In this document: positions 42,808 to 51,771 of the stretch, in pieces
How positions within the stretch are numbered: position 1 is the first letter of the stretch
Layout: each line of letters opens with the position of its first letter
NCBI RefSeq assembly: GCF_001787335.1
Contig: NZ_CP014674.1
Location: forward strand, 2,088,501 to 2,152,500
Source: Kozakia baliensis
GTDB taxonomy: Bacteria > Pseudomonadota > Alphaproteobacteria > Acetobacterales > Acetobacteraceae
DNA length: 64,000 nt
Direction: 5' to 3'
Program-made: the position numbers and the translations under genes
The notes under the pieces: generated by a model
Databases searched by the model: none
Seen by the model: only the letters and a program-made list of their open reading frames with translations
What the model was told of the DNA's origin: nothing

Positions 42808-44035
42808 GCTCATCGACTGCCTCTACATCCTCTTGTACGGACTGTCCGTCCAGCCCGCGCAACTTCCGCCCCAAAACCCGTGTCCGGCGGCGCGCCTCGT
42901 CAATCGTGTTGCTCATCGCCCCAGCCCCACGTGCCAGTTTTTCCAGCACGCCATCCATCCGCAACATCTCCTGTCGAGTCAAACCCAACAGATGCGCGAT
43001 GGCTTCGGTCCGATCCTCCAACGCTAATGTCACATACCCCAAATGCACGGTACGCAGGAGCGCCGGGATCAAAGAAGGCCCCATCACGATCACGCGCTGT
43101 ATGCGCCCCAACTCATCGATCAATCCAGGAATACGCGCGATTTCAGCGTAAAGCCCATCGGTCGGCAGATATAACACGGCGAATTCGACGGTAATCGGCG
43201 GCAGAATATATTTCTCCGAAACCTTGCGGGCTTCCAGCCTTACTGCACTCTCCAACGCCTTACGCGCCGCACGCTCGGCGTCCGCATCGGCGCGCTCCAC
43301 CGCATCGAGCAAACGCTCATAGGCTTCGGTCGGGAATTTGCTGTCGATGGCCAAACGCGGGGGCACAGCACTGCGCACCGGCATTTTCAGTGCGAATTCC
43401 ACGATCTCTCCACCATCGCCCACGCGAAAATTCCGGTCATAAGAATCCGGTGGCAGTACATCGTCGAGAATGGCGCGCAATTGGGCCTCACCCCAGCCAC
43501 CGCGCGTTTTTACGTTGCCGAACAATCGCTTCAAATCGCCAATCTGCGCCGTCACCGCCGTCACTTCGCCAATGGCCTTCTGCATGGCGGTAAATTGCTC
43601 GACCACACGTTGAAACGAGGTCTGCATCTGTTTTTCGACAGCGACATGTAATTGCTCGCTGACGGAAGCACGAATAAGCGATAATTGCTCGGCATTATCA
43701 CGCGCCATCTCGCGCATTGCATCGGCTTGGGCGATACGCGCTTCGGCCTGATCACGCCCTAAACGCTGCGCCAGCGCTACCAAACGTTCGTTCGTCTCGA
43801 AACGCAATTGGTCCAGCCGTCCGGCCAGAACCCGTTCCATTTCCAACAGATTGCTACGTTGATATTCGGCTTCGGCACCCCGTTCGGCCGCCTCGCGCTC
43901 TTGCATCACATATAGCCGCGCCAGCAGATCGCTGTCGTCGCGTCCGCCGCGCGGCTTCAGCCACGCCAGCGCTGCTGTGCCAAGAGCCAGCAACGTGACG
44001 AACCAGGGAAGAAAACTGGAGAAATCCTGCGACAC
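42803..44035 (-). CDS. rmuC: DNA recombination protein RmuC homologue
   Basis: A 410-residue protein with an N-terminal membrane helix (about residues 8-24), a long coiled coil (about 40-150) and the RmuC core (RLFGNVKTRGGWGEAQLRAI, YDRNFRVGDGGEIVEFALKM and AIDSKFPTEAYERLLDAVE). The core belongs to a nuclease-like fold. In E. coli RmuC limits DNA inversions; its biochemical activity is not settled. It reads as a single gene upstream of the two-component pair. Confidence 0.9.
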   Translation of the reverse strand: MSQDFSSFLPWFVTLLALGTAALAWLKPRGGRDDSDLLARLYVMQEREAAERGAEAEYQRSNLLEMERVLAGRLDQLRFETNERLVALAQRLGRDQAEARIAQADAMREMARDNAEQLSLIRASVSEQLHVAVEKQMQTSFQRVVEQFTAMQKAIGEVTAVTAQIGDLKRLFGNVKTRGGWGEAQLRAILDDVLPPDSYDRNFRVGDGGEIVEFALKMPVRSAVPPRLAIDSKFPTEAYERLLDAVERADADAERAARKALESAVRLEARKVSEKYILPPITVEFAVLYLPTDGLYAEIARIPGLIDELGRIQRVIVMGPSLIPALLRTVHLGYVTLALEDRTEAIAHLLGLTRQEMLRMDGVLEKLARGAGAMSNTIDEARRRTRVLGRKLRGLDGQSVQEDVEAVDEL

Positions 44036-44097
44036 ATCATGCTCCGTCTTGCTCCTGCTTTATAGAACAAAAACGGAATAGAACCAGTCCCGAAAGG

Positions 44098-44349
44098 TTA
44101 GGGCTGATGAACGTTGCCGTAGGAGGCCGCCCCGATGCCAGGGCAGGAGCACGGGTTGCCCAGCGGCACCTGCGTCGGCATTTTGCAGGTATAAATCCCA
44201 GCCTTGCAGGTATAGCCGTATCCAACCACCTGCATCCCCGGCGGCGTCGGCCCCGCGGCGGCGGTACCTTCGCAACCGGCCAATCCTACCGCTGCTAAAC
44301 CAGCCATGGCCGTCAACAGACATTTTGCGCGGGAAATAGACTTATCCAT
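44098..44349 (-). CDS. Small cysteine-rich lipoprotein of unknown function
   Basis: An 83-residue predicted lipoprotein. A signal peptide with lipobox LAGC (Cys26) is followed by a Gly/Pro-rich linker and a compact tail with four cysteines (48, 55, 67, 69) in CKAGIYTCKMPTQVPLGNPC followed by SC. Disulfides are possible after export. The start at 44349 is set by GAGGAG 7 bases upstream; codons further upstream are not needed. I recognise no named family. Confidence 0.75.
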   Translation of the reverse strand: MDKSISRAKCLLTAMAGLAAVGLAGCEGTAAAGPTPPGMQVVGYGYTCKAGIYTCKMPTQVPLGNPCSCPGIGAASYGNVHQP

Positions 44350-44423
44350 CGAAACGCTCCTCACAATCTCATTGCGTGAACGTTCAAACGAAACGCCCAT
44401 TCCACGGTTTCTGGGCCGGAATA

Positions 44424-44951
44424 TTATGATGCATATTGTGCAACCAACGCCTTGCAGAAAGCGGGCAGATCATGCGGGTTACGCGACGTCACCAGATTGC
44501 CGTCCTCCACTACTTCCTGATCCACCCATTTCGCCCCGGCATTCACCAGATCGGTGTGAACCGAGGGCCAAGAAGTAAGCGTCTTGCCCTTAACGCCATT
44601 CGCTTCGATCAAAGTCCAAGCGCCATGACAGATCGCGGCAATCGGCTTCTTTTCGTTCACGAAGCCACGCACGAAGGCCACACTTGCTTCGTCCATGCGA
44701 AGATGATCGGGGTTAGTGGTGCCGCCTGGCAGGACGAGTCCATCGAACTTCTCATCTGCGGCCTGCCCGACTGTCAAATCGACTTTATATTTCTTCGCGG
44801 GCTTTACATCCTCATTCATCGCCTGAATTTCACCGCCTTGCGGAGAAACGAGCTTCACTTGAATTCCAGCTTTCTCCAACGCCTCACGCGGCTGGACCAT
44901 CTCAACTTCCTCAACGCCATTGGTCGCGAGAATAGCAACGACTTTCGCCAT
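44424..44951 (-). CDS. DJ-1/PfpI family protein (YhbO/PfpI-like)
   Basis: A 175-residue class I glutamine-amidotransferase-like fold. The nucleophile elbow AAICHGAW carries Cys108 followed by His109, and the conserved glutamate lies early (EEVEMVQP). GLVLPGGTTNPDHLR is the family strand-loop. Relatives act as stress-induced glyoxalases, deglycases or proteases, and which one applies here is not decidable. It is monocistronic, 72 bases upstream of the lipoprotein gene on the same strand. Confidence 0.88.
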   Translation of the reverse strand: MAKVVAILATNGVEEVEMVQPREALEKAGIQVKLVSPQGGEIQAMNEDVKPAKKYKVDLTVGQAADEKFDGLVLPGGTTNPDHLRMDEASVAFVRGFVNEKKPIAAICHGAWTLIEANGVKGKTLTSWPSVHTDLVNAGAKWVDQEVVEDGNLVTSRNPHDLPAFCKALVAQYAS

Positions 44952-45024
44952 GATCTGATCTCCCTCAATGTTTCACTGAAGAGATCGCGTCGGCTACCGG
45001 ATGGTTCGTTGGATACGACGAAAC

Positions 45025-46203
45025 TTATCTCGCGCGCGCCGCCAACGCCTTGCCCGCCACATGTCCGCTCGCCCAAGCCCATTGGAAATTATACCCGCCT
45101 AGCCAGCCCGTCACATCCACCGCTTCACCGATGGCGAACAGCCCCGGCACATTCCGCGCTTCCATGGTTTGGGAGGACAGGTCCCGCGTGTCGATTCCGC
45201 CGCGCATCACTTCCGCCTTGGCGTAACCTTCCGTCCCCGCCAAAACCGGACGCCATCGCCCAACCCGTTCCGCCAGCATCGCCAGACGGCGATCGGGCAT
45301 ATTGGCGAGATCTTTCGGCGCATCCGCCAAACATTCCGCAGCTACGGCACGCGCCAAACGTTGCGGCAACGCGGCCAGCAGCGCCGCCGGCTCCGCCCGT
45401 GGACGCTCCCGCTTGACCTCACGCAATGCCGTCAACGCATCGACGCCCGGCATCAAATCCAGAAGCGGGCTTTCGCCTTCCGCGCAATAAGAAGAAATCT
45501 GCAAAATCGCCGGGCCGGATAGACCGCGATGCGTGAAAACCATTCCGTCCTGAAACGATGTCTTCCCCATGCGCGCCGCGATGTTCAACGAAACGCCAGC
45601 CAATTCCGGCAAAGGAGAATCCAGCACCAGCGGCACCAGCGCCGGAGCCGTCGGCGCGATCCGCAAACCGAACCGCTTCGCCAAACGCAACGAAAGATCG
45701 CTCGCCCCCAACTTGGGAATCGACAAGCCGCCCGTCGCCAGAACCACGGACCGCGCCGCCAGTACGCCGCCATCCGTTTCAATTCGAAAATCCTCGCCGC
45801 GCGTCACATCATGGATGCGCGTATTCAGTCGCAACGTGCAGCCAACCGCCTCGGCCAGCAACATCGCCACGATCTGCCGCGCCGATTCATCACAGAAAAG
45901 CTGCCCAGCGGCTTTCTCATGCCAAGCGATGCGATGCTTCTCAACCAAGGCCAGAAAATCGCGCGGCGTGTAGCGGGCCAAAGCCGACCGAGCGAAATGG
46001 CGGTTTTGCGAAAGATAATTTTCCGGGCGCGTATCCAGATGCGTGAAATTGCAACGCCCACCGCCGGAAATCAGGATTTTGCGCCCTGCTTCCGGCGCAT
46101 GATCCAGCACGATTACCGAAGCGCCGTCTTGCTGTGCAGTGGCCGCCGCCATCAACCCCGCGGCTCCCGCGCCAAGAACCGCGACGTCATAGAGAATCGT
46201 CAT
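45025..46203 (-). CDS. HI0933/YhiN-family FAD-dependent oxidoreductase
   Basis: A 392-residue flavoprotein. The N-terminal dinucleotide-binding motif VLGAGAAGLMAA is followed by the family signature GRKILISGGGRCNFTH, and the C-terminus has LFAIGEAVDVTGWLGGYNFQ. Family members bind FAD, but the substrate is generally unknown. The gene starts 3 bases after the FzlA-like gene, so they form a two-gene unit. Confidence 0.9.
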   Translation of the reverse strand: MTILYDVAVLGAGAAGLMAAATAQQDGASVIVLDHAPEAGRKILISGGGRCNFTHLDTRPENYLSQNRHFARSALARYTPRDFLALVEKHRIAWHEKAAGQLFCDESARQIVAMLLAEAVGCTLRLNTRIHDVTRGEDFRIETDGGVLAARSVVLATGGLSIPKLGASDLSLRLAKRFGLRIAPTAPALVPLVLDSPLPELAGVSLNIAARMGKTSFQDGMVFTHRGLSGPAILQISSYCAEGESPLLDLMPGVDALTALREVKRERPRAEPAALLAALPQRLARAVAAECLADAPKDLANMPDRRLAMLAERVGRWRPVLAGTEGYAKAEVMRGGIDTRDLSSQTMEARNVPGLFAIGEAVDVTGWLGGYNFQWAWASGHVAGKALAARAR

Positions 46204-46206
46204 GCG

Positions 46207-46875
46207 TTAGAAATCGAGATCGGCGTAATGCGCAGGTGGAGTGAAGCCTGAAATGCGGTCGTTGAGCAGAGCGCGGAAGCTGGGGCGCGATTTGATGCGC
46301 GCATACCAATCCTTCGCCGCCGGCGCCTTGGACCAATCCACATCACCGATAAAATCGAGGCAGGACAAATGCGCCGCCGCCGCGAAATCGGCCATGGACA
46401 GCATATTTCCCGCCAGCCACGCCCGCGTCTCGGCCAGCCAGCCGATATAATCGAGATGGAAGCGGATATTGGCGTATCCCGCGCGCAAGGCGGTTCCATC
46501 CGGGTTGCCCCGCCCCGCCAGACGCTTATCGACCTTCTCGCCCAAAAGATTGCGCGACACCTCCAGCCCGAACTTGGTATCGAACCACGCCATCAGGCGA
46601 CGCACCTCGACGCGCTCGGCCAGTGTGCGGCCCATAAGCGGCGTATCCGGATAGGCTTCCTCCAGATATTCGCAGATCACCCAGGCATTGGGAATCGACA
46701 GCCCGTTCTCCTCCACCAGCAACGGCACGTCGCCAGCGGGATTGAGGGCAAGATATTCCTTGCGGTTTTCCCAAACCCGCTCGGTCTTGGGTTCATAAGG
46801 AAGGCGCTTCTCGCCGAGCACAAGCCGAACCTGACGGCTTTGCGGAGAGAGCGGCAAATGGTACAAAATGCGCAT
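46207..46875 (-). CDS. fzlA: GST-fold protein resembling FtsZ-localised protein FzlA
   Basis: A 222-residue protein with a thioredoxin-like N-terminal half (MRILYHLPLSPQSRQVRLVL) and an all-helical C-terminal half (WLAGNMLSMADFAAAAHLSC). The end PPAHYADLDF and the phrases GEKRLPYEP and YARIKSRPSFR resemble Caulobacter FzlA as I remember it. FzlA is a GST-fold protein that binds FtsZ filaments and is needed for constriction in alphaproteobacteria. The location divergent from minCDE supports a division role over detoxification. An ordinary glutathione transferase is the alternative. Confidence 0.7.
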   Translation of the reverse strand: MRILYHLPLSPQSRQVRLVLGEKRLPYEPKTERVWENRKEYLALNPAGDVPLLVEENGLSIPNAWVICEYLEEAYPDTPLMGRTLAERVEVRRLMAWFDTKFGLEVSRNLLGEKVDKRLAGRGNPDGTALRAGYANIRFHLDYIGWLAETRAWLAGNMLSMADFAAAAHLSCLDFIGDVDWSKAPAAKDWYARIKSRPSFRALLNDRISGFTPPAHYADLDF

Positions 46876-46919
46876 GGCTCATTCTTAGGCACCTGTCGCG
46901 CGCGCAACAAGATGTCTGC

Positions 46920-47726
46920 ATGGCCGCATCGAACGCATTTTTCCACGGTCAGCCGGGACCAAAGCAAATTTCCATGTCGTCATCGCCCTCCGCCGCCCCA
47001 TCCGATCACGCTCCAGAGCCCGGTTCGGGACCCGTCCGCATCCGTGCGCGCGGCCGCTCGTTCCTCGCATTGGTGCTCTCGCCCGAACGTCCGCTGGCAG
47101 CCTGGCTGCAAGGGCTGGACGATCAGATCGCCCGTTCCTCCGCCTTTTTCGCGGGCAAACCCATCATCCTCGATCTCGGCTTGCTCGCCCCGGAAGATGA
47201 AGGCCTCGCCGATCTGCAAGCCGCTCTCGTCTCGCGCAATATCCGCCTGATCGGAATCGAAGGCGCGGACCAGACATGGCCGCAATTGGCGGAATGGGAA
47301 TGGCCCGCCACGCTGGAAGGCGGACGAGCCAGCGGCGCGGTCGAGATTCCCGAGACGGAAAATGCCGAAGCCACCGCGGCACCTTCCGCGCCGCAAGCGG
47401 GAACCCTGCTGATCGAACAGAGCATCCGTTCGGGGCAAAGCGTGATGCATCTGGAAGGAGATGTCGTCGTCATCGGCTCGGTGGCCTCCGGTTCGGAGAT
47501 CGTCGCGGGCGGCTCCATCCATGTTTATGGCGCGCTGCGCGGCCGCGCCATCGCTGGCGTGGGCGGGCACATGAGCGCACGTATCTATGCTACCCGCATG
47601 CGCGGGGAATTGCTGGCGGTGGACGGTTATTACATGACCGCCGAGGAAATGGACCCCGCCCTCGTCGATCGTCCGGCTCAAGCTTTTCTGCAAGAAGATC
47701 GTATGTTGGTCATTCCTTTGACATAA
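46920..47726 (+). CDS. minC: Septum site-determining protein MinC
   Basis: A 268-residue inhibitor of FtsZ polymerisation. The variable N-terminal domain (about 35-125) is followed by the beta-helical C-terminal domain that binds MinD (VIGSVASGSEIVAGGSIHVY, then GALRGRAIAGVGGHMSARIY). The start is uncertain: ATG at 46920 or at 46974 (MSSSPSAAPSDHAPEPGSGP), neither with a strong Shine-Dalgarno. It is the first gene of min and divergent from the FzlA-like gene, with only 44 bases between them. Confidence 0.95.
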   Translation: MAASNAFFHGQPGPKQISMSSSPSAAPSDHAPEPGSGPVRIRARGRSFLALVLSPERPLAAWLQGLDDQIARSSAFFAGKPIILDLGLLAPEDEGLADLQAALVSRNIRLIGIEGADQTWPQLAEWEWPATLEGGRASGAVEIPETENAEATAAPSAPQAGTLLIEQSIRSGQSVMHLEGDVVVIGSVASGSEIVAGGSIHVYGALRGRAIAGVGGHMSARIYATRMRGELLAVDGYYMTAEEMDPALVDRPAQAFLQEDRMLVIPLT

Positions 47727-47781
47727 ACTTGCATCAAGAGAATTGCCCGTTGCCGAACCCCGGCAAAAACCCCTAAACTAC

Positions 47782-47819
47782 AAAGATCGCTTTCCACCAT
47801 GGAAAGCAGTGGTCTTTTT
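47782..47819 (+). terminator. Terminator-like hairpin between minC and minD
   Basis: AAAGATC-GCTTTCC pairs with GGAAAGC-(AGT)-GGTCTTT, a 14-bp stem with a 3-base bulge and an ACCAT loop. The 3' arm ends in five T (815-819). It sits 20 bases before minD inside the operon and could attenuate minDE expression or stabilise an mRNA end. Confidence 0.6.
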
Positions 47820-47839
47820 GAAGAGAATTTGGAGCGCAA

Positions 47840-48655
47840 ATGGCGAAGGTGCTCGTTGTCACCTCTGGCAAAGGCGGCGTTGGCAAGACGACGTCCACGG
47901 CAGCACTGGGCGCAGCATTGGCCCAGACGGGTCAGAATGTCGTCGTCGTTGATTTCGATGTCGGTCTAAGAAACCTCGATCTCGTCATGGGCGCAGAACG
48001 CCGCGTGGTGTTCGATCTCATCAACGTCGTGCAAGGCGATGCGAAGCTCGCCCAGGCCCTGATCCGCGACAAGCGCTGCGAAACGCTTTCCATCCTCCCT
48101 GCCTCGCAGACACGCGACAAAGACGCGCTGACCTCCGAAGGCGTGGCCAAAGTGATGGACGAACTGCGCGAGAAATTCGATTGGATCGTGTGCGATAGCC
48201 CGGCCGGCATCGAGCGCGGCGCGCAGCTCGCCATGCACCATGCCGATATCGCCGTGGTCGTCACCAATCCGGAAGTCAGTTCGGTGCGCGATAGCGACCG
48301 CATCATCGGCATGCTCGACAGCACGACCGAGAAAGCGAAGAACGGCGAGAAAATCGAAAAACATCTGCTGTTGACGCGCTACGATCCGTCGCGTGCCGCG
48401 CGCGGTGAAATGCTCAACACGGAAGACGTGCTGGAAATCCTTTCCATTCCGCTGCTCGGTATCGTCCCCGAGAGCGAGGAAGTCCTGCGCGCGTCGAACG
48501 TCGGCTCGCCCGTTACGCTCTCCAATCCGGATTCCGCTCCGGCGCGTGCCTATTTCGATGCGGCACGTCGTCTCCAGGGCGAGAAACTGGAAGTTCAAAT
48601 TCCTGTCGAACGCAAAGGTCTGTTCGATTGGCTGTTTAAGAAGAGGGTCGCATGA
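47840..48655 (+). CDS. minD: Septum site-determining ATPase MinD
   Basis: A 271-residue ParA/MinD ATPase. The deviant Walker A is [11 protein letters not shown] (residues 8-18), and the switch and Walker B regions read [16 protein letters not shown] and [16 protein letters not shown]. The last helix [12 protein letters not shown] is the amphipathic membrane-targeting sequence. It recruits MinC to the membrane and is released by MinE. GGAG lies upstream of the ATG. Its stop overlaps minE by 4 bases. Confidence 0.98.
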   Translation: MAKVLVVTSGKGGVGKTTSTAALGAALAQTGQNVVVVDFDVGLRNLDLVMGAERRVVFDLINVVQGDAKLAQALIRDKRCETLSILPASQTRDKDALTSEGVAKVMDELREKFDWIVCDSPAGIERGAQLAMHHADIAVVVTNPEVSSVRDSDRIIGMLDSTTEKAKNGEKIEKHLLLTRYDPSRAARGEMLNTEDVLEILSIPLLGIVPESEEVLRASNVGSPVTLSNPDSAPARAYFDAARRLQGEKLEVQIPVERKGLFDWLFKKRVA

Positions 48656-48936
48656 GCTTGTTCGGCTTCTTCAACAAACGCAACACAAGCACCGTCGCGC
48701 GCGACCGTCTGCAAATCCTCCTAGCGCACGAGCGCTCGGCAGGTGCGGGTGACTCCGACCTGATCACCAAGCTGCATCAGGAAATTCTCGAAGTCATCAA
48801 GCGCCATGTCGCCGTCGATCAAGATAAGGTTCAGATCAAGCTCGATGGCAGCAGCAATGGCTGTTCGATGCTCGAAATCGACATTGAAGTTCCGCAGATT
48901 GAAGACGACAACGCAAATCGGCGTCGCAGCGCCTAA
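48652..48936 (+). CDS. minE: Cell-division topological specificity factor MinE
   Basis: A 94-residue MinE. The N-terminal membrane-binding and MinD-contact segment ([20 protein letters not shown], then ILLAHER) is followed by the C-terminal dimerisation domain ([18 protein letters not shown] and LEIDIEVPQ). It stimulates MinD ATPase and drives pole-to-pole oscillation. Translation is coupled to minD by ATGA. Confidence 0.97.
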   Translation: MSLFGFFNKRNTSTVARDRLQILLAHERSAGAGDSDLITKLHQEILEVIKRHVAVDQDKVQIKLDGSSNGCSMLEIDIEVPQIEDDNANRRRSA

Positions 48937-48970
48937 TTTTTCCCTATCCTAAGCAATGTGAGTATCTGAC

Positions 48971-49342
48971 TTGAGCGGCTTTCTCGGCAACATCATGAAC
49001 TCCGCCCTCGGCGCGCTCGGCAGCCAGGTTCAGCAAAAACTCGGCGGTAGCTTCGGCGAATTTCTTAACGGCCCTGGCTTGCAAATGCTTCTCAACCAAG
49101 CGCGCAACGCTGGTCTTGAAGACAAGGTGCGCTCCTGGATCGGAAACGGCGAAAACCTTCCAATCTCGACAGACGAAATTCGCAATCTGCTTAGCGACCA
49201 GCAGATTCAGACGCTTGTTTCGAAAACCGGCCTTCCCGCCGCAACGCTTCTCCCGGCTTTAGCAACGCTCCTGCCCCATGCCGTCGATCAGCACACCCCC
49301 AACGGCACGACGCCGGACGGAACACCAGCGGAAAACGCATAA
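48971..49342 (+). CDS. YidB-like DUF937 family protein
   Basis: A 123-residue protein with a Gly/Leu-rich start (SGFLGNIMNSALGALGSQVQ) and the segment KVRSWIGNGENLPISTDEIR and LPALATLLPHAVDQ, which match the YidB/DUF937 pattern. No biochemical function is established. The start is TTG at 48971, chosen because family members begin with this segment. An in-frame ATG at 48995 would remove eight residues. It follows minE by 34 bases and may be co-transcribed. Confidence 0.8.
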   Translation: MSGFLGNIMNSALGALGSQVQQKLGGSFGEFLNGPGLQMLLNQARNAGLEDKVRSWIGNGENLPISTDEIRNLLSDQQIQTLVSKTGLPAATLLPALATLLPHAVDQHTPNGTTPDGTPAENA

Positions 49343-49357
49343 TAAAAGCGTTTCCCA

Positions 49358-49385
49358 GCGCCTTTTCTCAAAAAAGAAGAGGCGC
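49358..49385. terminator. Hairpin in the convergent gap after the YidB-like gene
   Basis: GCGCCTTTTCT pairs with AGAAGAGGCGC (11 bp with one G-U) around a 6-base A-rich loop, 15 bases after the stop codon. No T tract follows on the plus strand, so its use as a terminator is uncertain. Confidence 0.45.
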
Positions 49386-49530
49386 CTCACCGCCCTATAC
49401 GAGCGGATACGCTTTCAAACACTTTGTGCGCCACGCATAACTGCAACACTTCCGACCCACGATCTTCTTAAAACCGAAACTCGTAAGAAATTTCGCGCTT
49501 TTTTACAGTGCCGTCGCTATCAAATACGCA

Positions 49531-50709
49531 TCACTCCCGGTCTGGCAACGCATTGGCTGGTTTCGGCTCTTCGATGGGAAAGCGCACCAAAAAATAAGGT
49601 GGCTTGCGCAGATCCCTCCCTTCATTGAACGAAGCAAGGCGGTTCCACTGCCCTAACGTGCAGTAAACGTGGTCCGCCGTCGCGAAAATACCGTCCGGCG
49701 AAAGCACGCGTGGGTCACGCAGCATCATGTCGAAGCTGCCATCTGCATTGCGCCGCAAGATGCAATCATGCTCGTAATTGGTCGTGTAAAGCCGTCCATG
49801 TCGATCAAAACAAAGCCCGTCCGCGGTGCCTTTCTCGCCTTCATCGCGCACCTGCGCGCCTAACGTCTCATCGCTGGCCGTGAAATCCGCCAATGCCGAA
49901 ACGGGCAGGCTGTAAAGGCGGCGGCTCGTCAACGGCGCATAATATAAACGCTGCTCATCCGGCGTCAGCGCGATACCGTCGATCCCGCCGGACACCATCT
50001 GCGGGTGGTGCGGAATATAACGCCGCGGCACCCCTTCCACGATAGCCATGAACCCCGCCACCGGCTGTGCGGAAGGATGGGTCGTCAGTAACCGCCGCGT
50101 TCGGCCAGTGGCGATATCCGCCACGACCAATCCTGGCTGCGTACCGAACGAAGAATCGGTTACGAACACCAAGCCCTCCGCTCCATGCGACAAAGAAACG
50201 CGTAGGTCGTTCATATGGCTGTCTGCCAGTCGCACGGGAGGATCTAGCACGATCTTATGCACTACACGGTCCGTCGCAGGGTCGATGCAAATAATCTTCG
50301 CCGCCCCACTGGCAATCGGATGGCCCGCCAGCTTGCCATCATCGATCAGCCATAGCCGACCCTTGCGGTCCAGGGTCATGCCGTGCACGGAAAGCAGCCG
50401 ATCCGCTGGAGCGCGATCCGAGGGCAGGCTCCATTCCGCCGAAGGATAAGGCACGATTTCGCCGTTCTTCAGTTCTCCTAAGGTCGCGCCTGGGTGATTA
50501 TCGGCATGGCGCGGGAAACCCACAAAAATGCGCCCATTCGGCAATACCGCAATCCCCGAAGGCCCCGGCCCCATGAAGCGCGCCACGATATCGAATCCGC
50601 CCTGTGGCTCCGTGCCGTTATCGGCGTTTCCCGTCGCATAAGCCGCCGGTGCGGTCAGGGCGGCCAGAGGAGCGGCGGAGGCCGCGTGCAGGAAGGAACG
50701 ACGCTTCAT
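49531..50709 (-). CDS. Tat-exported major royal jelly/yellow-family protein
   Basis: A 392-residue protein with a Tat-type signal (KRRSFLHAASAAPLAALTAP, cleavage probably after AAYA at about residue 25) and a beta-propeller body. The landmarks GRIFVGFPRHADNHPGATLG, FVTDSSFGTQPGLVVADI and GIDGIALTPDEQRLYYAPLT match the MRJP/yellow family (relatives include dopachrome-tautomerase-like and SMP-30-like lactonases). It should fold in the cytoplasm and act in the periplasm; the substrate is unknown. It follows the ABC importer by 120 bases on the same strand. Confidence 0.82.
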   Translation of the reverse strand: MKRRSFLHAASAAPLAALTAPAAYATGNADNGTEPQGGFDIVARFMGPGPSGIAVLPNGRIFVGFPRHADNHPGATLGELKNGEIVPYPSAEWSLPSDRAPADRLLSVHGMTLDRKGRLWLIDDGKLAGHPIASGAAKIICIDPATDRVVHKIVLDPPVRLADSHMNDLRVSLSHGAEGLVFVTDSSFGTQPGLVVADIATGRTRRLLTTHPSAQPVAGFMAIVEGVPRRYIPHHPQMVSGGIDGIALTPDEQRLYYAPLTSRRLYSLPVSALADFTASDETLGAQVRDEGEKGTADGLCFDRHGRLYTTNYEHDCILRRNADGSFDMMLRDPRVLSPDGIFATADHVYCTLGQWNRLASFNEGRDLRKPPYFLVRFPIEEPKPANALPDRE

Positions 50710-50829
50710 GAGCCACGCTTTCTGTTCTGGAGATGCAACACCAACGCCAGCACGGCTGGCATGGCTGCCTTCACAACAAACAAACAGTCATGTTTTGTCA
50801 CGCCCCGAAGCGCTTCACGCACGCAATTT

Positions 50830-51771
50830 TTATAATACGTTCGTCAGCGGGAAATGGCACGCCACCCGCCGCCCCGCTCCAATATCGCGCAAAAGAGGCA
50901 CCTCCTCCCGGCATCGCGCCTGTGCGATCGGGCAGCGCGTATGAAACCGACAGCCGGGTGGCGGAGAAATCGGGCTCGGCACATCGCCGATAAGCGGCGG
51001 CGGCAAAGGCCGATCCGGGCGCGGCACCGCATCCAGCAATGCACGCGTATAAGGATGGGCCGGGGCCGCCATAACCGCCAATCCGTCTCCTTCTTCGACG
51101 ATCACGCCGAGATACATCACGGCAATACGATCCGCCATTTGGCGCACCACCGCGAGATCGTGGGAGATGAACACGCAGGCCAGCCCCAACCGCTCCTGCA
51201 ATTCCCGGAACAAATTGATAATTTGCGCCTGCACCGAAACATCCAGTGCCGAAACCGGCTCATCCGCCACCAACAAAACCGGGTCGAGCGCAATGGCACG
51301 GGCAATGTTCAAACGTTGCCGCTGGCCGCCGGAAAATTCATGCGGGTAGCGTGCTAGGGCCGATTGTGGCAACCCGACCCAATCCAGCAATTCTCTTACC
51401 CGCTCCGTAACTCCCGCGCGCTTATGAATACGCAGCGGTTCCGCCAGTGCCTCCCCGGCATTGCGCCGCGGGTTGAGCGATGCATAGGAATCCTGAAACA
51501 CCATCTGCATCCGCGCCCGCACGGGCCGCATTTGCCGTGCCGAAAGCCGGGCGATGTCCTGTCCTTCGAAACGAATCGCCCCCGCATCGATCGGCGTGAG
51601 GCCCAGCAATGCGCGCCCCAAGGTCGATTTGCCGCAACCGGATTCGCCAACCAGCGCCAACGCTTCCCCCGCGCCAACACGCAGCGAGACCCCAGCCACG
51701 GCCTGCAACACGCGCCCACTGCCCAAACGGTAGCGCTTCTCTATTGTTTCCGCTTCCAGCAATGTGTTCAT
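50830..51771 (-). CDS. Peptide/nickel-type ABC importer ATP-binding protein (OppF/DppF-like)
   Basis: A 313-residue ATPase. Walker A is VGESGCGKST, the signature is FSGGQRQRLNIARA and Walker B is LLVADEPVSALDV. The C-terminal Opp/Dpp extension with its iron-sulfur-type cysteine pattern is present (PPGCRFHTRCPIAQARC). The start at 51771 (MNTLLEAETIEKRYR) overlaps the oppD-like stop (ATGA); a longer open frame upstream lies in the wrong frame of oppD and is spurious. It is the last gene of the four-gene importer. Confidence 0.93.
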   Translation of the reverse strand: MNTLLEAETIEKRYRLGSGRVLQAVAGVSLRVGAGEALALVGESGCGKSTLGRALLGLTPIDAGAIRFEGQDIARLSARQMRPVRARMQMVFQDSYASLNPRRNAGEALAEPLRIHKRAGVTERVRELLDWVGLPQSALARYPHEFSGGQRQRLNIARAIALDPVLLVADEPVSALDVSVQAQIINLFRELQERLGLACVFISHDLAVVRQMADRIAVMYLGVIVEEGDGLAVMAAPAHPYTRALLDAVPRPDRPLPPPLIGDVPSPISPPPGCRFHTRCPIAQARCREEVPLLRDIGAGRRVACHFPLTNVL

